This document shows, piece after piece, positions 16,230 to 25,471 of a stretch of DNA of 35,084 nucleotides (the first letter of the stretch is position 1; the number at the start of each line of letters is the position of its first letter). Below the pieces are notes generated by a model. The model worked only from the letters and a program-made list of their open reading frames with translations, was not told where the DNA came from and made no database searches. Both the position numbers and the translations under genes were made by a program. The stretch covers positions 17,380-52,463 of the forward strand of contig PLNQ01000082.1 in NCBI GenBank assembly GCA_003141815.1, in the 5' to 3' direction. Origin of the DNA: Acidimicrobiaceae bacterium. GTDB taxonomy: Bacteria; Actinomycetota; Acidimicrobiia; Acidimicrobiales; RAAP-2.

Positions 16230-17239
16230 CGAGCCAGCGCGTCCACTTTTACCAAATCGGTAGTTTTGCTGCCGGCAACCGACTCCTCGACCCAGAGGAG
16301 CGCACGGTGCAAGCCCAATCGGATCGTGCTAACTCGATCGACTCAGGTCATCGCGCCTGTCAGGGCTGTGGCGAAGCACTCGGAGCGCGCTACGTCCTCG
16401 ACGCGGCGATGCGCGCCACGAACGGCCAGATTGTCGCGGTCAATGCGACCGGTTGCCTTGAGGTCTTCTCGACGCCCTACCCCGAAACGTCGTGGAGGAT
16501 TCCCTGGCTGCACTCGCTCTTTGGCAATGCTCCCGCCGTGGCGACCGGTGTCGCCGCGGCGCTTCGAGCCAAGGGCATAGCGAACGTACGCGTCGTCGCC
16601 CAGGCAGGCGACGGTGGCACAGTGGACATCGGTTTTGGATGTCTATCGGGAATGTTCGAGCGCAACGACGACGTGCTCTTTGTTTGCTACGACAACGAGG
16701 GCTACATGAACACGGGCGTGCAACGCTCGGGGGCGACCCCCCCGGCGGCGCGCACCGCCACGACCGAAGCCGTGGGACCCGAGCCGGGCAACACGTTCGG
16801 CCAGGGCAAGGACGTTCCCCGCATCGCGATGGCGCACAATATTCCCTACGTTGCGACGGCAACGGTCGCCGACCTCCACGACCTCGAGCGCAAAGTCGAG
16901 CGCGCCATGGAAATCCGCGGAGCGCGTTACCTGCATGTCCTCGTCCCCTGCCCGCTCGGTTGGGGGTCAGCGTCAAATGAAACGATCCACATTGCCCGTC
17001 TCGCCAAGGAGTCGGGACTCTTTCCGGTCTTTGAGGCCGAGGACGGCGTCGTCAGGTCCGTTTCACACATTCGCCGACAGGTCCCCGTCGAGGAGTACCT
17101 ATCCTTACAGCGTCGCTTCGCCCACCTGTTTGGTGCCCATCCTCGCCCTGACGTCATCGCGCGCATTCAATCGATGGCCGACGAGAATATCGCCCGCTAC
17201 GGGCTTTTAGCACCAGAGTCCTCGGAGGAGCCATCATGA
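16226..17239 (+). CDS. porB: Pyruvate:ferredoxin oxidoreductase, beta subunit (TPP-binding)
   Basis: A 337-residue beta subunit. HRACQGCGEALGARYV and NATGCLEVF provide the N-terminal cysteines of the [4Fe-4S] cluster. The thiamine-diphosphate motif is visible as GDGGTVDIGFG at about residues 127-137, with the partner asparagine in YDNEGYMNTGVQRSGATP. The N-terminal 40 residues are longer than in many archaeal PorB proteins. The ATG overlaps the porA stop and its own stop overlaps the next start, so all four por-locus genes are made as one coupled message. The subunit performs decarboxylation and passes electrons to the Fe-S centres of the downstream fused ferredoxin domain. Confidence 0.92.
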   Translation: MTSQRVHFYQIGSFAAGNRLLDPEERTVQAQSDRANSIDSGHRACQGCGEALGARYVLDAAMRATNGQIVAVNATGCLEVFSTPYPETSWRIPWLHSLFGNAPAVATGVAAALRAKGIANVRVVAQAGDGGTVDIGFGCLSGMFERNDDVLFVCYDNEGYMNTGVQRSGATPPAARTATTEAVGPEPGNTFGQGKDVPRIAMAHNIPYVATATVADLHDLERKVERAMEIRGARYLHVLVPCPLGWGSASNETIHIARLAKESGLFPVFEAEDGVVRSVSHIRRQVPVEEYLSLQRRFAHLFGAHPRPDVIARIQSMADENIARYGLLAPESSEEPS

Positions 17240-18861
17240 AGACCCCCTTTGCGATCACCCTGGACGTCGGCTCAAGTCGGGCAAACCACACCGGCTCCTG
17301 GCGCGTCGAACGCCCGGTCTATGTCGATCGCCTGCCGCCATGCAACGACGCGTGCCCCGCCGGGGAGAACATCCAGGGCTGGCTCTATGACGCTGAATCG
17401 GGAAACTACGAAGCCGCGTGGCACAAGCTCGTCGAAGAGAATCCCTTTCCCGCCATCATGGGTCGAGTCTGCTTTCATCCGTGCGAGACCGCGTGCAATC
17501 GCGTCCAAGTCGACGAGGCGGTCGGCATCAATGCCGTTGAGCGTTTTCTCGGCGACCTCGCCCTCGAAAAGGGATGGGCCCTTCCTGAACCGGGCCCCGA
17601 CACCGGAAAGCGAATCCTCGTCGTCGGCGCGGGGCCGGCGGGGCTGAGTGCGACCTATCACCTGCGGCGACTCGGCCATCACGTTCGCCTCGTCGATTCC
17701 GCCTCACATCTTGGTGGCATGATGCACTACGGCATTCCCGCTTACCGGCTGCCGCGCGCGATACTCGACGCCGAGATCGCCCGCGTCATCGCGATGGGCG
17801 TCGAGATCCGGCTCGATCACGTCGTTCACGACGTGGAACAAGAGCGGCGCGACGGGAACTTCGACGCCGTATTCCTCGCAGTCGGCGCTCAACTCGGCAA
17901 GCGAGTGGACATCCCCGCGGGTGACTCCTCTCGAGTCATTGACGCCGTGAGCTTTCTCCATCACGTCGCCGACGACGATCCACCGTTGCTCGGGCGGCGA
18001 GTCGTCATCTACGGCGGTGGTGACACCGCTTTTGACGCCGCGCGCACCGCACGTCGCCTCGGGGCGACCGATGCCGTCATCGTCTACCGCCGCAACCGCG
18101 AGCGGATGGGCGCGAGCCGCGAAGAGCTCGAACAGGCGCTCGGCGAGGGCGTCACCGTGCGCTGGCTCTCGACGGTCAACAGGTTCGACACCGATCGAAT
18201 CGTGCTCGAAAAGATGAAACTCAACGACGAGGGCTTCCCCGAACCGACGGGCGAGTTCGAAGAGCTTGACGCCGACTCACTCGTGCTCGCTATGGGGCAA
18301 GATACCGACCTCTCCCTGCTCGAGCACGCCGAGGACGTCATCGTACATAACGGTTCTGTCGAGGTGCTCGACTCAATGATGGCGAGCCCTTCAGGAATCT
18401 TCGCTGGGGGCGACGCGGTCCCGGCCCAGCGCACGGCCACGGTCGCCATCGGGCACGGCAAGCGCGCCGCGTACGGCATCGACAGTTTCGTGATGGGGCG
18501 CCCGGCCGAGCCGAAGCTGCGCCACGAACTCGCGTCGTTCGAACGGCTCAACACCTGGTACTACGCTGACGCGCCACGCACGGAACGTCCGGAACTCGAG
18601 CGAATTCGTCGACAAACGAACTTCGAAGAAGTCATCGGCGGCCTCAGCGAAGACAACGCGCTCTTTGAGGCTCGACGTTGCATGTCATGCGGCAACTGTT
18701 TTGAGTGCGACAACTGCTTCGGTGTCTGTCCGGACAACGCTGTCATCAAGCTCGGTGAGAATATGCGCTACCAGTTCGACTACGACTTTTGTAAGGGGTG
18801 CGGGATCTGCGTAAAGGAGTGCCCCTGTGGCGCCATCGAGATGGTTTCCGAGCGAAACTGA
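17236..18861 (+). CDS. GltD-like NAD(P)H oxidoreductase fused to a 2[4Fe-4S] ferredoxin (PorD-like)
   Basis: A 541-residue electron-transfer protein. Residues about 30-110 form the Fe-S-binding helical domain of the GltD family (CNDACPAGENIQG, then GRVCFHPCETACNR). The FAD-binding GAGPAGLSATYHLRRLG is at about 133, and a second Rossmann motif YGGGDTAFDAARTARRLG at about 258 binds NAD(P)H. GIFAGGDAV is the closing flavin motif. The last 70 residues are a two-cluster ferredoxin: CMSCGNCFECDNCFGVCP and CKGCGICVKECPCGAIEM, which equals the PorD delta subunit. The operon has no separate porD, so this protein supplies it and links it to a pyridine-nucleotide site. It probably lets pyruvate oxidation reduce NAD(P)+, or the reverse. 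The start overlaps porB (ATGA). Confidence 0.88.
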   Translation: MKTPFAITLDVGSSRANHTGSWRVERPVYVDRLPPCNDACPAGENIQGWLYDAESGNYEAAWHKLVEENPFPAIMGRVCFHPCETACNRVQVDEAVGINAVERFLGDLALEKGWALPEPGPDTGKRILVVGAGPAGLSATYHLRRLGHHVRLVDSASHLGGMMHYGIPAYRLPRAILDAEIARVIAMGVEIRLDHVVHDVEQERRDGNFDAVFLAVGAQLGKRVDIPAGDSSRVIDAVSFLHHVADDDPPLLGRRVVIYGGGDTAFDAARTARRLGATDAVIVYRRNRERMGASREELEQALGEGVTVRWLSTVNRFDTDRIVLEKMKLNDEGFPEPTGEFEELDADSLVLAMGQDTDLSLLEHAEDVIVHNGSVEVLDSMMASPSGIFAGGDAVPAQRTATVAIGHGKRAAYGIDSFVMGRPAEPKLRHELASFERLNTWYYADAPRTERPELERIRRQTNFEEVIGGLSEDNALFEARRCMSCGNCFECDNCFGVCPDNAVIKLGENMRYQFDYDFCKGCGICVKECPCGAIEMVSERN

Positions 18862-18890
18862 GCGGCGCCCGTCGCACGTCACGCTCCAGC

Positions 18891-18918
18891 GACCCGAGCG
18901 ATCGGGTCTTCGTCTTTT
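18891..18918 (+). terminator. Possible intrinsic terminator or attenuator after the por operon
   Basis: Hairpin GACCCGA-GCGA-TCGGGTC (perfect 7-bp stem, 4-nt loop) directly followed by the T-rich TTCGTCTTTT. It sits 30 bp after the fusion gene's stop and 31 bp before the next gene, so it could limit read-through into the pyruvate-kinase-like gene. Confidence 0.5.
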
Positions 18919-18948
18919 ACTAAGACGATCAACGGGTGGACCCACGCC

Positions 18949-20802
18949 ATGAGCACTTCGAGCTCTCCCAGCGAACGAAGTGCCAAATGGACTAAAGAAC
19001 GCAGCACGGTCAGTGAACGAGCCGACGCCGAGTTCATCGCACTCGAGCGTGATCTCGAGTCGCTCGTCGCAAGACACAGCAAGGACCTTGATCTCGTCAA
19101 CACGCTTCACCGGGCTGACGCAATCAACCTGCTGCACTACCTCGCCCTGCGCCGACACGACGAGCGCGGTCTCCAGAAGAGACTCACCGAACTCGGTCTC
19201 TCTTCACTCGGTCGCTGTGAGGCGCACGTCATGGCCTCAGTCATGTCGATTCACGCGATGCTCTGTGCGAAAGAACTTGAACTTCCCGAGGGAACCCTGA
19301 CCTTCCGGGCGGGGCGCGCCGCACTGGACGTAAACACCGACGCCTTATTTGGCGCCCGTCCGAAGGGCCGTGTGCCGCGAATCATGGTGACCCTCGACAC
19401 CGAGTGCGCCGCCGACTACCGGTTCGTTCGTCAGCTCGTGACGTCGGGGATGGACGTCGCGCGAATCAACGGAGCCCACGACGGGCCCGCGCAGTGGGAA
19501 TCGATGATCTCCCACGTCCAACGCGCAGCCGCGGAAACTGACCGGCATTGCAGCGTCATCATGGACATGGCGGGACCAAAACTTCGGACCGGCCCGCTCG
19601 AATGCGGCCCCCAGGTCATGCGCCTGCGACCACGTCGCGACGTTCGTGGACGACCGATCTCGCCAGCCATCTTTGAGTTCGGATCGGCAAGAAACCCGGT
19701 TGCTCGCGCGACGAGTTCGGTCCCTCTGGTACCGGTTCCCGACGAGTGGCTCCGGCGCCGCAACGCCGGCGACGAGATCCGGTTGACCGACACCCGTGGC
19801 GCACCACGTCTCGCCCGAATCGTCCAATCCAGCCGGCTGGATGGTCGAGCTCGCGCCGAGCTCTGGGACACGACCTATTTGGAGACAGGTGTCACCCTGA
19901 GCTGTGGCGAGGACATCACCGCTATCGGATCACTTCCCCACATCGGGCAATATCATCTTCTTCTTCCCGGCGACAGCGTGACCGTCATATGCGATGGTGA
20001 CGCCTCGTCCCCCTGGCATCATGGACAGCCCGGCACCGCAGAGATAGCGTGCTCGCTCACCTCGGTCTTTTCCTCGGTTCGCGTCGGCGAAAGGATACTT
20101 TTCGATGACGGCAAGCTCTCTGGTGTGATCGAGTCAGTCGAGTCCGATCGATTCGTCGCCCGAATCACCGACGCGCCAGACCGCGGAGCGAAGCTCCGAT
20201 CCGAAAAGGGAATCAACCTACCCGACACGGATCTGCGTGCACCCTTCATCACGGACGCCGATCTCCCTCTGCTCGAACTGGCCGCGCGTCGCGCCAACAT
20301 GCTGTCCTTGTCCTTCCTGCGAACGGGCGACGATGTCGACGTTGCTCGCAACGAGTTAGCGCGCCTCGACGTAAAAGGTCTGGGAATCGTGCTCAAGATC
20401 GAGACGCAAGCAGGTTTTTCGAACCTCCCCGCAATTCTCCTGCGCGCGATGCGCTCCCCAGCAGTCGGAGTGATGATTGCCCGCGGCGACCTCGCCATTG
20501 AGGTGGGCTACGCACGATTGGCCGAAGTCCAAGAGGAGATCCTATGGCTGGCGGAAGCCGCCCACCTGCCCGTCGTGTGGGCCACCGAAGTCCTCGATCG
20601 GCTCGCAAGGACGGGACGACCCTCTCGCGCCGAGATCACTGACGCCGCCATGGCTCAACGCGCCGAATGCGTGATGCTCAACAAGGGTCCCCATGTCGTC
20701 GATGCCGTCAGGCAACTCGACGACATCTTGCGTCGCATGGCTCGTCATCAGCGAAAGACCATCCCCCTCCTGCGACCGCTTCATAGTTGGGCTGACTTTT
20801 GA
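18949..20802 (+). CDS. Pyruvate-kinase-like protein with N-terminal extension and no C-terminal domain
   Basis: A 617-residue protein. The first 130 residues are a helical extension not present in ordinary pyruvate kinase. The TIM-barrel then shows diverged but recognisable motifs: RIMVTLDTE, VARINGAHDGPAQW, DMAGPKLRTGP, LSFLRTGDDVD, VLKIETQAGFSN, GVMIARGDLAIEVG and PVVWATEVLDRL. A B-domain-like insert of about 170 residues lies between GPKLRTG and the next barrel motif. The allosteric C-terminal domain is missing: the protein ends soon after CVMLNKGPHVVDAV. Pyruvate kinase would yield ATP from phosphoenolpyruvate directly before Por. The metal and phosphate residues look largely kept (ARGD, GPKLRT), but RINGAH replaces the usual R-x-N-F-S-H. 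Activity should be regarded as probable, not proven. No box of its own; 88 bp after the por operon. Confidence 0.75.
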   Translation: MSTSSSPSERSAKWTKERSTVSERADAEFIALERDLESLVARHSKDLDLVNTLHRADAINLLHYLALRRHDERGLQKRLTELGLSSLGRCEAHVMASVMSIHAMLCAKELELPEGTLTFRAGRAALDVNTDALFGARPKGRVPRIMVTLDTECAADYRFVRQLVTSGMDVARINGAHDGPAQWESMISHVQRAAAETDRHCSVIMDMAGPKLRTGPLECGPQVMRLRPRRDVRGRPISPAIFEFGSARNPVARATSSVPLVPVPDEWLRRRNAGDEIRLTDTRGAPRLARIVQSSRLDGRARAELWDTTYLETGVTLSCGEDITAIGSLPHIGQYHLLLPGDSVTVICDGDASSPWHHGQPGTAEIACSLTSVFSSVRVGERILFDDGKLSGVIESVESDRFVARITDAPDRGAKLRSEKGINLPDTDLRAPFITDADLPLLELAARRANMLSLSFLRTGDDVDVARNELARLDVKGLGIVLKIETQAGFSNLPAILLRAMRSPAVGVMIARGDLAIEVGYARLAEVQEEILWLAEAAHLPVVWATEVLDRLARTGRPSRAEITDAAMAQRAECVMLNKGPHVVDAVRQLDDILRRMARHQRKTIPLLRPLHSWADF

Positions 20803-20829
20803 CGTGACGGCTTGAGATCTCTCGAGGTA

Positions 20830-21627
20830 CTACCCGCGCTCGAAGGCTGACGCGGGAGGGCACGTCTCAAGGGTGTTGACGGCGCGGAGGTTGTCAATTG
20901 TCGCCGCTCGCAGTTGTCGAAGTGCGCGTCCGGTCAGACGTTCGCACACCCAATCCCAGTGAAGCGCGACCATATCTCCCACCGCGAGGTGGTCGACGAA
21001 TCCGACACCCGCGACGCCACGACGGACTACTTCGGTGCGCTCCCCACGGAAGCACAGCTGGCTTCCGACAAGCTCCAGCCCACGGCTTGTGACGGTGACG
21101 AGGTCGCCGCTGAGTGCCACGACGCGCCCCCACCGAATCCGACACTGGTCAAGCACGTCGAGGGGAACTCTTGCGCGCCCGGCGCGCAAGAGTCCGAGCC
21201 AGGGATAGACGGCGAAGACGTGGAAGTTGTGCTGCGCGATCCCACCATTCCAAGCGGCCGCGATTAGCGGAGGAAAGCGCGTCCCCGCCCGGCGAGAAAA
21301 TCGCTCGTCGAGCGACGAAGCAAGAGCTGAGGGCGGGACCCGGCGCGTCAAGTCGTTCCCGATCCAGTACGCCTCGACGATGCGTCTATCGAGCGGATCG
21401 GCGACAGCGTTGCAGCCCGCAATCAGTTCGAGATAGGGCCACGCCCCCTCGAACTGACGCGCGAGATGCGCAAGCAGCGCCTCCTCGCCACCCTCTGCCG
21501 CCGCCTGAAGCAAAGCGACCGGCTCCCCGGGGCCGCAGTAACCGAGTTCGTTTGGCGGGTAGGCGTAACGCGCAAAGAGCTCCGGACCGGAGACACAGAC
21601 GCTCTCGTCAAGATCGGGCGTGTTCAC
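20830..21627 (-). CDS. DUF6390-like hydrogenase-cluster protein
   Basis: A 265-residue protein of unknown function. It opens with VCVSGPELFARYAYPPNELGYCGP, which I associate with DUF6390 proteins encoded beside actinobacterial group 3b hydrogenases. Other conserved-looking blocks are GAWPYLELIAGCN, DRRIVEAYWIGNDL, NGGIAQHNFHVFAVYPWLGLLR and VDHLAVGDMVALHWDWVCERL. No membrane segment or Cys cluster is seen. The ending resembles a short HypC-like beta-barrel (DQCRIRWGRVVAL, VGDMVALHWDWVCERL), so a role in hydrogenase assembly is conceivable. GTG at 21627 overlaps the permease stop (GTGA); a longer GTG start at 21651 is possible. Last gene of the hydrogenase operon; it converges with the pyruvate-kinase-like gene across 27 bp. 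Confidence 0.65.
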   Translation of the reverse strand: MNTPDLDESVCVSGPELFARYAYPPNELGYCGPGEPVALLQAAAEGGEEALLAHLARQFEGAWPYLELIAGCNAVADPLDRRIVEAYWIGNDLTRRVPPSALASSLDERFSRRAGTRFPPLIAAAWNGGIAQHNFHVFAVYPWLGLLRAGRARVPLDVLDQCRIRWGRVVALSGDLVTVTSRGLELVGSQLCFRGERTEVVRRGVAGVGFVDHLAVGDMVALHWDWVCERLTGRALRQLRAATIDNLRAVNTLETCPPASAFERG

Positions 21628-22622
21628 GCGCTCAATGTCCGCCCACGCCACGAAGCGCGACCGCGTGCCTCGACGAGCACCAGCGTGGCGCCCGCGCCGA
21701 TCAACACGAGCCCGATCGCGTCCCCACTTACCATCGTCGTGCCGGCGAGGACTTGGAGCAGCCAGGTCAAGAGAGCACTTGACGCGAGTACCGATGTCAC
21801 GTCAACCGCTCTCGCCCGTGCGAGCGCACTCATCCACGCAGCGACATACATGCTCAACAACACTCCGGTCCAGAGTGCCCAGTGCCATTGGTCAGCGTTC
21901 ATGGCGCCAAGTTGGTCAAGCGATCCGCTGGCGCCAAGGTAGAGAATCAGCGTGAGCGCGCCCAGACCCATACGCACGGTGGACAGCGTCGCCGGCGAGT
22001 GAGTCCTCAATAATCGTCGAGCGACGACCACCTCAATCGCCCAGAGAACGCTCGAGACAAGCACGTCCACTTCGCCGCGGTTGGCCGCCAGTTGTCCGAC
22101 GCCGCCACTAACGACGACCTCGCCGCTGAAGAGAAGGACCATTGCCGCAACGTTCCACCAGCGCAGCCGCTCACGCAAGAAAAGAACCGCCAGCATCGCC
22201 ACCCAAAGCACCAGAGTGTCGCGCCAGAACGCCGCAGGCGTCGATTCGCTCTGAGCGAGGCCGTCGAAGAACAGCACGAAGGCGAGTCCCCCGCCGATGA
22301 CCCCGACGTACACGAACCCGAGCCACTCAGCCCAACGACGAGTGGCCGACACCTCGCGCGTCTCGGGGGCAGTCGTGACGAAGTTCGCCGCGGCCGAACC
22401 TGCCCGGCGTGCGCGAACGCTCCAACCGATCGCGGCCACCAGCGAAAGCACCGCCACCGCGACGATATTCTTCGCCGTGGTGTAGACGGCGGGCGCAGCA
22501 CCGGCGCGTACGCCGTAGCCATTGACGAACACCGAGACCCCACTTACGAGGGCGGTGATTCCAGCGAGAGCGGCACCGGGAACGCGTCGACGGCCGACCG
22601 TGTTCGCGCTCGTCGACCTCAC
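21624..22622 (-). CDS. EamA/DMT-family permease
   Basis: A 332-residue integral membrane protein with about ten hydrophobic segments in two repeats, as in EamA drug/metabolite transporters. Examples are VAVAVLSLVAAIGW, WLGFVYVGVIGGGLAFVLFF, WVAMLAVLFLRERLRWW, VAAMVLLFSGEVVV, TLILYLG and AIGLVLIGAGATLVLVEARGR. The E-R-L-R-x-W-x-x-x-G-like block (LRERLRWWNVAAM) is family-typical. Substrate unknown. Its place inside the hydrogenase operon, with ATGA overlap to hypC and GTGA overlap to the DUF6390-like gene, suggests a tie to hydrogenase supply, for instance a cofactor or metal-related compound, or export of a fermentation product. This is speculation. Confidence 0.8.
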   Translation of the reverse strand: MRSTSANTVGRRRVPGAALAGITALVSGVSVFVNGYGVRAGAAPAVYTTAKNIVAVAVLSLVAAIGWSVRARRAGSAAANFVTTAPETREVSATRRWAEWLGFVYVGVIGGGLAFVLFFDGLAQSESTPAAFWRDTLVLWVAMLAVLFLRERLRWWNVAAMVLLFSGEVVVSGGVGQLAANRGEVDVLVSSVLWAIEVVVARRLLRTHSPATLSTVRMGLGALTLILYLGASGSLDQLGAMNADQWHWALWTGVLLSMYVAAWMSALARARAVDVTSVLASSALLTWLLQVLAGTTMVSGDAIGLVLIGAGATLVLVEARGRASWRGRTLSA

Positions 22623-22867
22623 GAGCCGACTCCGTTCACCCTCGACGCACGCGCCCGTCGAATCTCATCGGCCGCACTCGCAGCCTCGGCGGCGTCCGCG
22701 CGGTCGATGACGTAGCCACTCAGCACGCTCACCCAATCACCGGCCGACAGTTCGTCGCCGTCGTAGGCAAGCAACGAGGCTTGTGAGATTGCGTGATCCA
22801 CGCCTTCAACCTCCACCGACGCGGGTCCGACGTGACCCAGCACCTTATAAAACCGACTCACGCACAT
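22619..22867 (-). CDS. hypC: HypC/HupF-type hydrogenase maturation chaperone
   Basis: An 82-residue protein beginning MCVSRFYKVLG. The N-terminal Met-Cys, whose cysteine carries the Fe(CN)2CO unit with HypD, is conserved, and the following beta-barrel (ASVEVEGVDHAISQASLLAYDGDELSAGDWVSVLSGYVID) resembles HypC in the G-D-W/Y-V-x-V-h-x-G-y pattern. The C-terminal tail is Ala/Glu-rich as usual. It overlaps the protease gene by ten bases and the permease gene by four. HypA, B, D, E and F are not in the window and must be encoded elsewhere. Confidence 0.82.
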   Translation of the reverse strand: MCVSRFYKVLGHVGPASVEVEGVDHAISQASLLAYDGDELSAGDWVSVLSGYVIDRADAAEAASAADEIRRARASRVNGVGS

Positions 22868-23340
22868 AGCTTCTCCTTCTCGATCAACGTGGCCACCGCA
22901 GAAATCGCCGCGGGCACCGCCGCTACCACGGCGGCACTCATCTCGCTGCCGAGCGCGAAGGTCTCGCCTTCGACGGCCACGACAACGAGTCGCCGCGGAG
23001 CGTGCCCGATCGCGCGCGCCAGACGCAGCACGCCGACGAGGCCAATGCCGTGGGTGCTCGTCACCGTGGTCTCTACTTCACCGCTCTCGTCCAACGACGA
23101 AACGTCAACGTCCAGTATCCGCACGCTGCCGATCGGTGCACCCGAGCGCACGGCATCAATCACGATCGCCAGATCGACCCCCTCAAATCGACCAAGTAGA
23201 TCCAGTGGTTCTTCCAGTGGTCCGATGTCGCGAACCCCGAGGGTCGCATTCGCGCACAAGTTGGCGACCAGCGGGCCTACGCCGTCGTCGCCTCGATAGC
23301 TATTGCCAATACCGGCCACGACGACGTCAAGCGAACTCAT
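22858..23340 (-). CDS. [NiFe]-hydrogenase maturation protease
   Basis: A 160-residue endopeptidase of the HycI/HybD family. Motifs: VVVAGIGNSYRGDDGVGPLVA, with the Ni-sensing Asp after R-G-D-D, and VIDAVRSGAPIGSVRILD, with the second metal-binding Asp; STHGIGLVGVL supplies the His. It removes the C-terminal tail of the large subunit after nickel insertion; that subunit ends 12 residues after its conserved His ([18 protein letters not shown]), so a short tail is available. The ATG at 23340 overlaps the large-subunit stop (ATGA); upstream codons would extend into that gene and are not used. Confidence 0.9.
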   Translation of the reverse strand: MSSLDVVVAGIGNSYRGDDGVGPLVANLCANATLGVRDIGPLEEPLDLLGRFEGVDLAIVIDAVRSGAPIGSVRILDVDVSSLDESGEVETTVTSTHGIGLVGVLRLARAIGHAPRRLVVVAVEGETFALGSEMSAAVVAAVPAAISAVATLIEKEKLCA

Positions 23341-24638
23341 GAGTGCTCGACCTCGAGATCGAGAAAATGCGCAGCGCATGAAATGCACGGGTCGTGATTT
23401 CGCACCGCTTGTTCGCAGCGCCACTGCAGGTCATCGTCACTGAGGTCGAGACCGCCTTCAACGACGCGGCGCAGATCCTCTTCGATAGTGAGCTGGTTCT
23501 GTGAGGTTGGCGGCATGATCCGCGCACGCACGATCGTCCCGTCGCCGTCAATCTCGTACTGATGCAAGAGCAACCCGCGCGGAGCCTCAGTGACCCCGGT
23601 GCCAATCCCGGCTCGGGCGACGACCACGTCGGCCGCGGGGCTCGGCGGCTCGTACCGAGCGATGAGACGTAGCGCCTCGTCACAGGCGAAGACCGTCTCC
23701 AATGCACGAACGACAATGCTCTGAAAGGGATTCATGCACGTATCGCCAAGTCCCGCCGCGCGAGCGGACTCCTGCACAACCTCAGGCAAGCGGGGCGAAT
23801 TCAGTGCGTAGCGCGCGAGTGGACCGGTGAGATAGCTCCGTCCGTCGAGTCGAGCGTGCAGCGCGGTGGAGCGTGCCACCTGTTCTTCGACGGAGAGTAC
23901 GGCAAAGTGACGGGGAGTGACATCCAGACCGTCTGAAGATCCAGGTCGTCCCCCGTCGATGGCGTACTGTCCCTCTTGACGCAACGCGACGAAGCGGTAG
24001 GAACCGGTGACGTCGGGAAAGTCGAACCCCGCAACCCAGCTCACGGTGGCGAGGGCCGCCTCAAGGGCGCGCTCGAGCGGACCAACGAGCGCAGCGAGTG
24101 CAGCGGGTTCGGGCGCGCTATAGAAGCCGCCGACGCGAACGTTAACCGGGTGCACCGCCCTCCCGCCGACGGTCTCCATAATGAGGTTGCCCGTTCGCTT
24201 GAGAGCGAGACCACGCTCGATCACGCTCGGATCTCGCTCGGCGAGCTCAACCGCATCCTGGCACCCGAGAAAGTCAGGAGCGTGGAGTAAGTAGACGTGC
24301 AACGCGTGGCTCTGGATCCACTCGCCGCAGTACAGCAACCGCCGCAGCAGCCGCACTCGGTCACCAACGACAATTCCGGCCGCGTCTTCCATTGCCGCAC
24401 ACGCGGTCAATTGGTACGCAACCGGACAGATGCCACATATCCGCGCCGTGATGTCCGGAGCTTCGCTGAAGTGCCGCCCGACCAACATCGCTTCGAAGTA
24501 TCGTGGTGGCTCGAAGATATCGAGCGACACCTCACTCACGGCGCCATCGTGGACGACGACGCGCAGCGAACCCTCCCCCTCGACCCGGGCGACACCTTCT
24601 GCGCTCACCGTGCGGTTACGCCTCGTGCCATGCGTCAC
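23337..24638 (-). CDS. [NiFe] hydrogenase large subunit, group 3b
   Basis: A 433-residue catalytic subunit. Nickel ligands are provided by L1 ([15 protein letters not shown]) and L2 ([11 protein letters not shown]). The tyrosine in place of the usual His of L1 is what I expect for group 3b (NADP-linked, cytosolic) enzymes. Other landmarks are [38 protein letters not shown] and [16 protein letters not shown]. It makes or consumes H2 with NAD(P)H through the FAD and Fe-S subunits encoded upstream. GTG start at 24638 overlaps the small-subunit stop (GTGA), with AAGGAG before it. Mycobacterium smegmatis Hyd3, a comparable DosR-controlled enzyme, evolves H2 in hypoxia. Confidence 0.93.
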   Translation of the reverse strand: MTHGTRRNRTVSAEGVARVEGEGSLRVVVHDGAVSEVSLDIFEPPRYFEAMLVGRHFSEAPDITARICGICPVAYQLTACAAMEDAAGIVVGDRVRLLRRLLYCGEWIQSHALHVYLLHAPDFLGCQDAVELAERDPSVIERGLALKRTGNLIMETVGGRAVHPVNVRVGGFYSAPEPAALAALVGPLERALEAALATVSWVAGFDFPDVTGSYRFVALRQEGQYAIDGGRPGSSDGLDVTPRHFAVLSVEEQVARSTALHARLDGRSYLTGPLARYALNSPRLPEVVQESARAAGLGDTCMNPFQSIVVRALETVFACDEALRLIARYEPPSPAADVVVARAGIGTGVTEAPRGLLLHQYEIDGDGTIVRARIMPPTSQNQLTIEEDLRRVVEGGLDLSDDDLQWRCEQAVRNHDPCISCAAHFLDLEVEHS

Positions 24639-25471
24639 GACTGCTCCTTTCGTGCGCGTGGATTCTCGCCGAGGGCGACCGTCGTGGCGACAAGATTTGT
24701 CGCTGCTTCTCGAAAGGCCGGGGCCGCCGCGTTAAACGTCTGCAACAATCGAGCCAGCGTGACTTCAGAGTGCCCATGCGAGTGCAGCCACTGCGCAAGG
24801 GAGTTCACGTTCGCTGCTTCACTCGGACCAAAGCAGCCAAAGCAGCCTCTCCCGACTGAAGGACAAAGAGCGTTGCACCCCGCGCGCGTCACGGGCCCGA
24901 GACAGGCGATTTCGCCCGACACGGCAAGACAGACCGTGCCGCGGGCCTTGCACTCCTGGCACACGGAGTGGGTGGCAACGATGGGCCGTCGATGAGCAAG
25001 AAGGGCGAGGATCACCTCGAGCAGTTGGAACCGATCGATTGGACATCCTCTCAATTCGTAATCGACGGCAACGTGTTGCGATATGGGCGTCGAGGTGTCG
25101 AGCGAACGCAGGTACTCGGGGTGGGCGTAGACCATCGAAGGGAAATCTCCGGGCTCTACAAAGTTACGCAACGCCTGAATGCCGCCATTTGCCGCGCATG
25201 CCCCGATCGTCACGAGGTAGCGCGATTGCTCGCGGACGTTGAGTATGAGAGTGACGTCATCGTCGGTGGTGATTGAGCCCTCCACCAGTGATACGTCGTA
25301 GGGCCCCTCGACATGAGCGCGGGTCATCTCGGTGAAGTGCGCGATTCGCACGGCTCGCGCGAGTGCGAGCAACTCGGGCTCGAGGTCGAGCAAGCTCAGT
25401 TGACATCCGTCACAGGAAGCGAACTTCCACACGGCGAGCGTCGGGCGCGCGACGTCGGTGTTGACACTCAT
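24635..25471 (-). CDS. [NiFe] hydrogenase small subunit, group 3b
   Basis: A 278-residue Fe-S subunit without a Tat signal, so cytoplasmic. The proximal-cluster [10 protein letters not shown] is at about residue 19, [15 protein letters not shown] supplies a third Cys, and [16 protein letters not shown] the fourth. The C-terminal half has [46 protein letters not shown], in which enough cysteines for two further clusters are seen. It conducts electrons between the NiFe site and the FAD/Fe-S subunits. The ATG overlaps the stop of the FAD subunit gene (ATGA). Confidence 0.92.
   Translation of the reverse strand: MSVNTDVARPTLAVWKFASCDGCQLSLLDLEPELLALARAVRIAHFTEMTRAHVEGPYDVSLVEGSITTDDDVTLILNVREQSRYLVTIGACAANGGIQALRNFVEPGDFPSMVYAHPEYLRSLDTSTPISQHVAVDYELRGCPIDRFQLLEVILALLAHRRPIVATHSVCQECKARGTVCLAVSGEIACLGPVTRAGCNALCPSVGRGCFGCFGPSEAANVNSLAQWLHSHGHSEVTLARLLQTFNAAAPAFREAATNLVATTVALGENPRARKEQS

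Noticed and set aside
17015..17030. GGGACTCTTTCCGG inside porB
   Set aside because: The right half does not match GKCCC and the site lies mid-gene.
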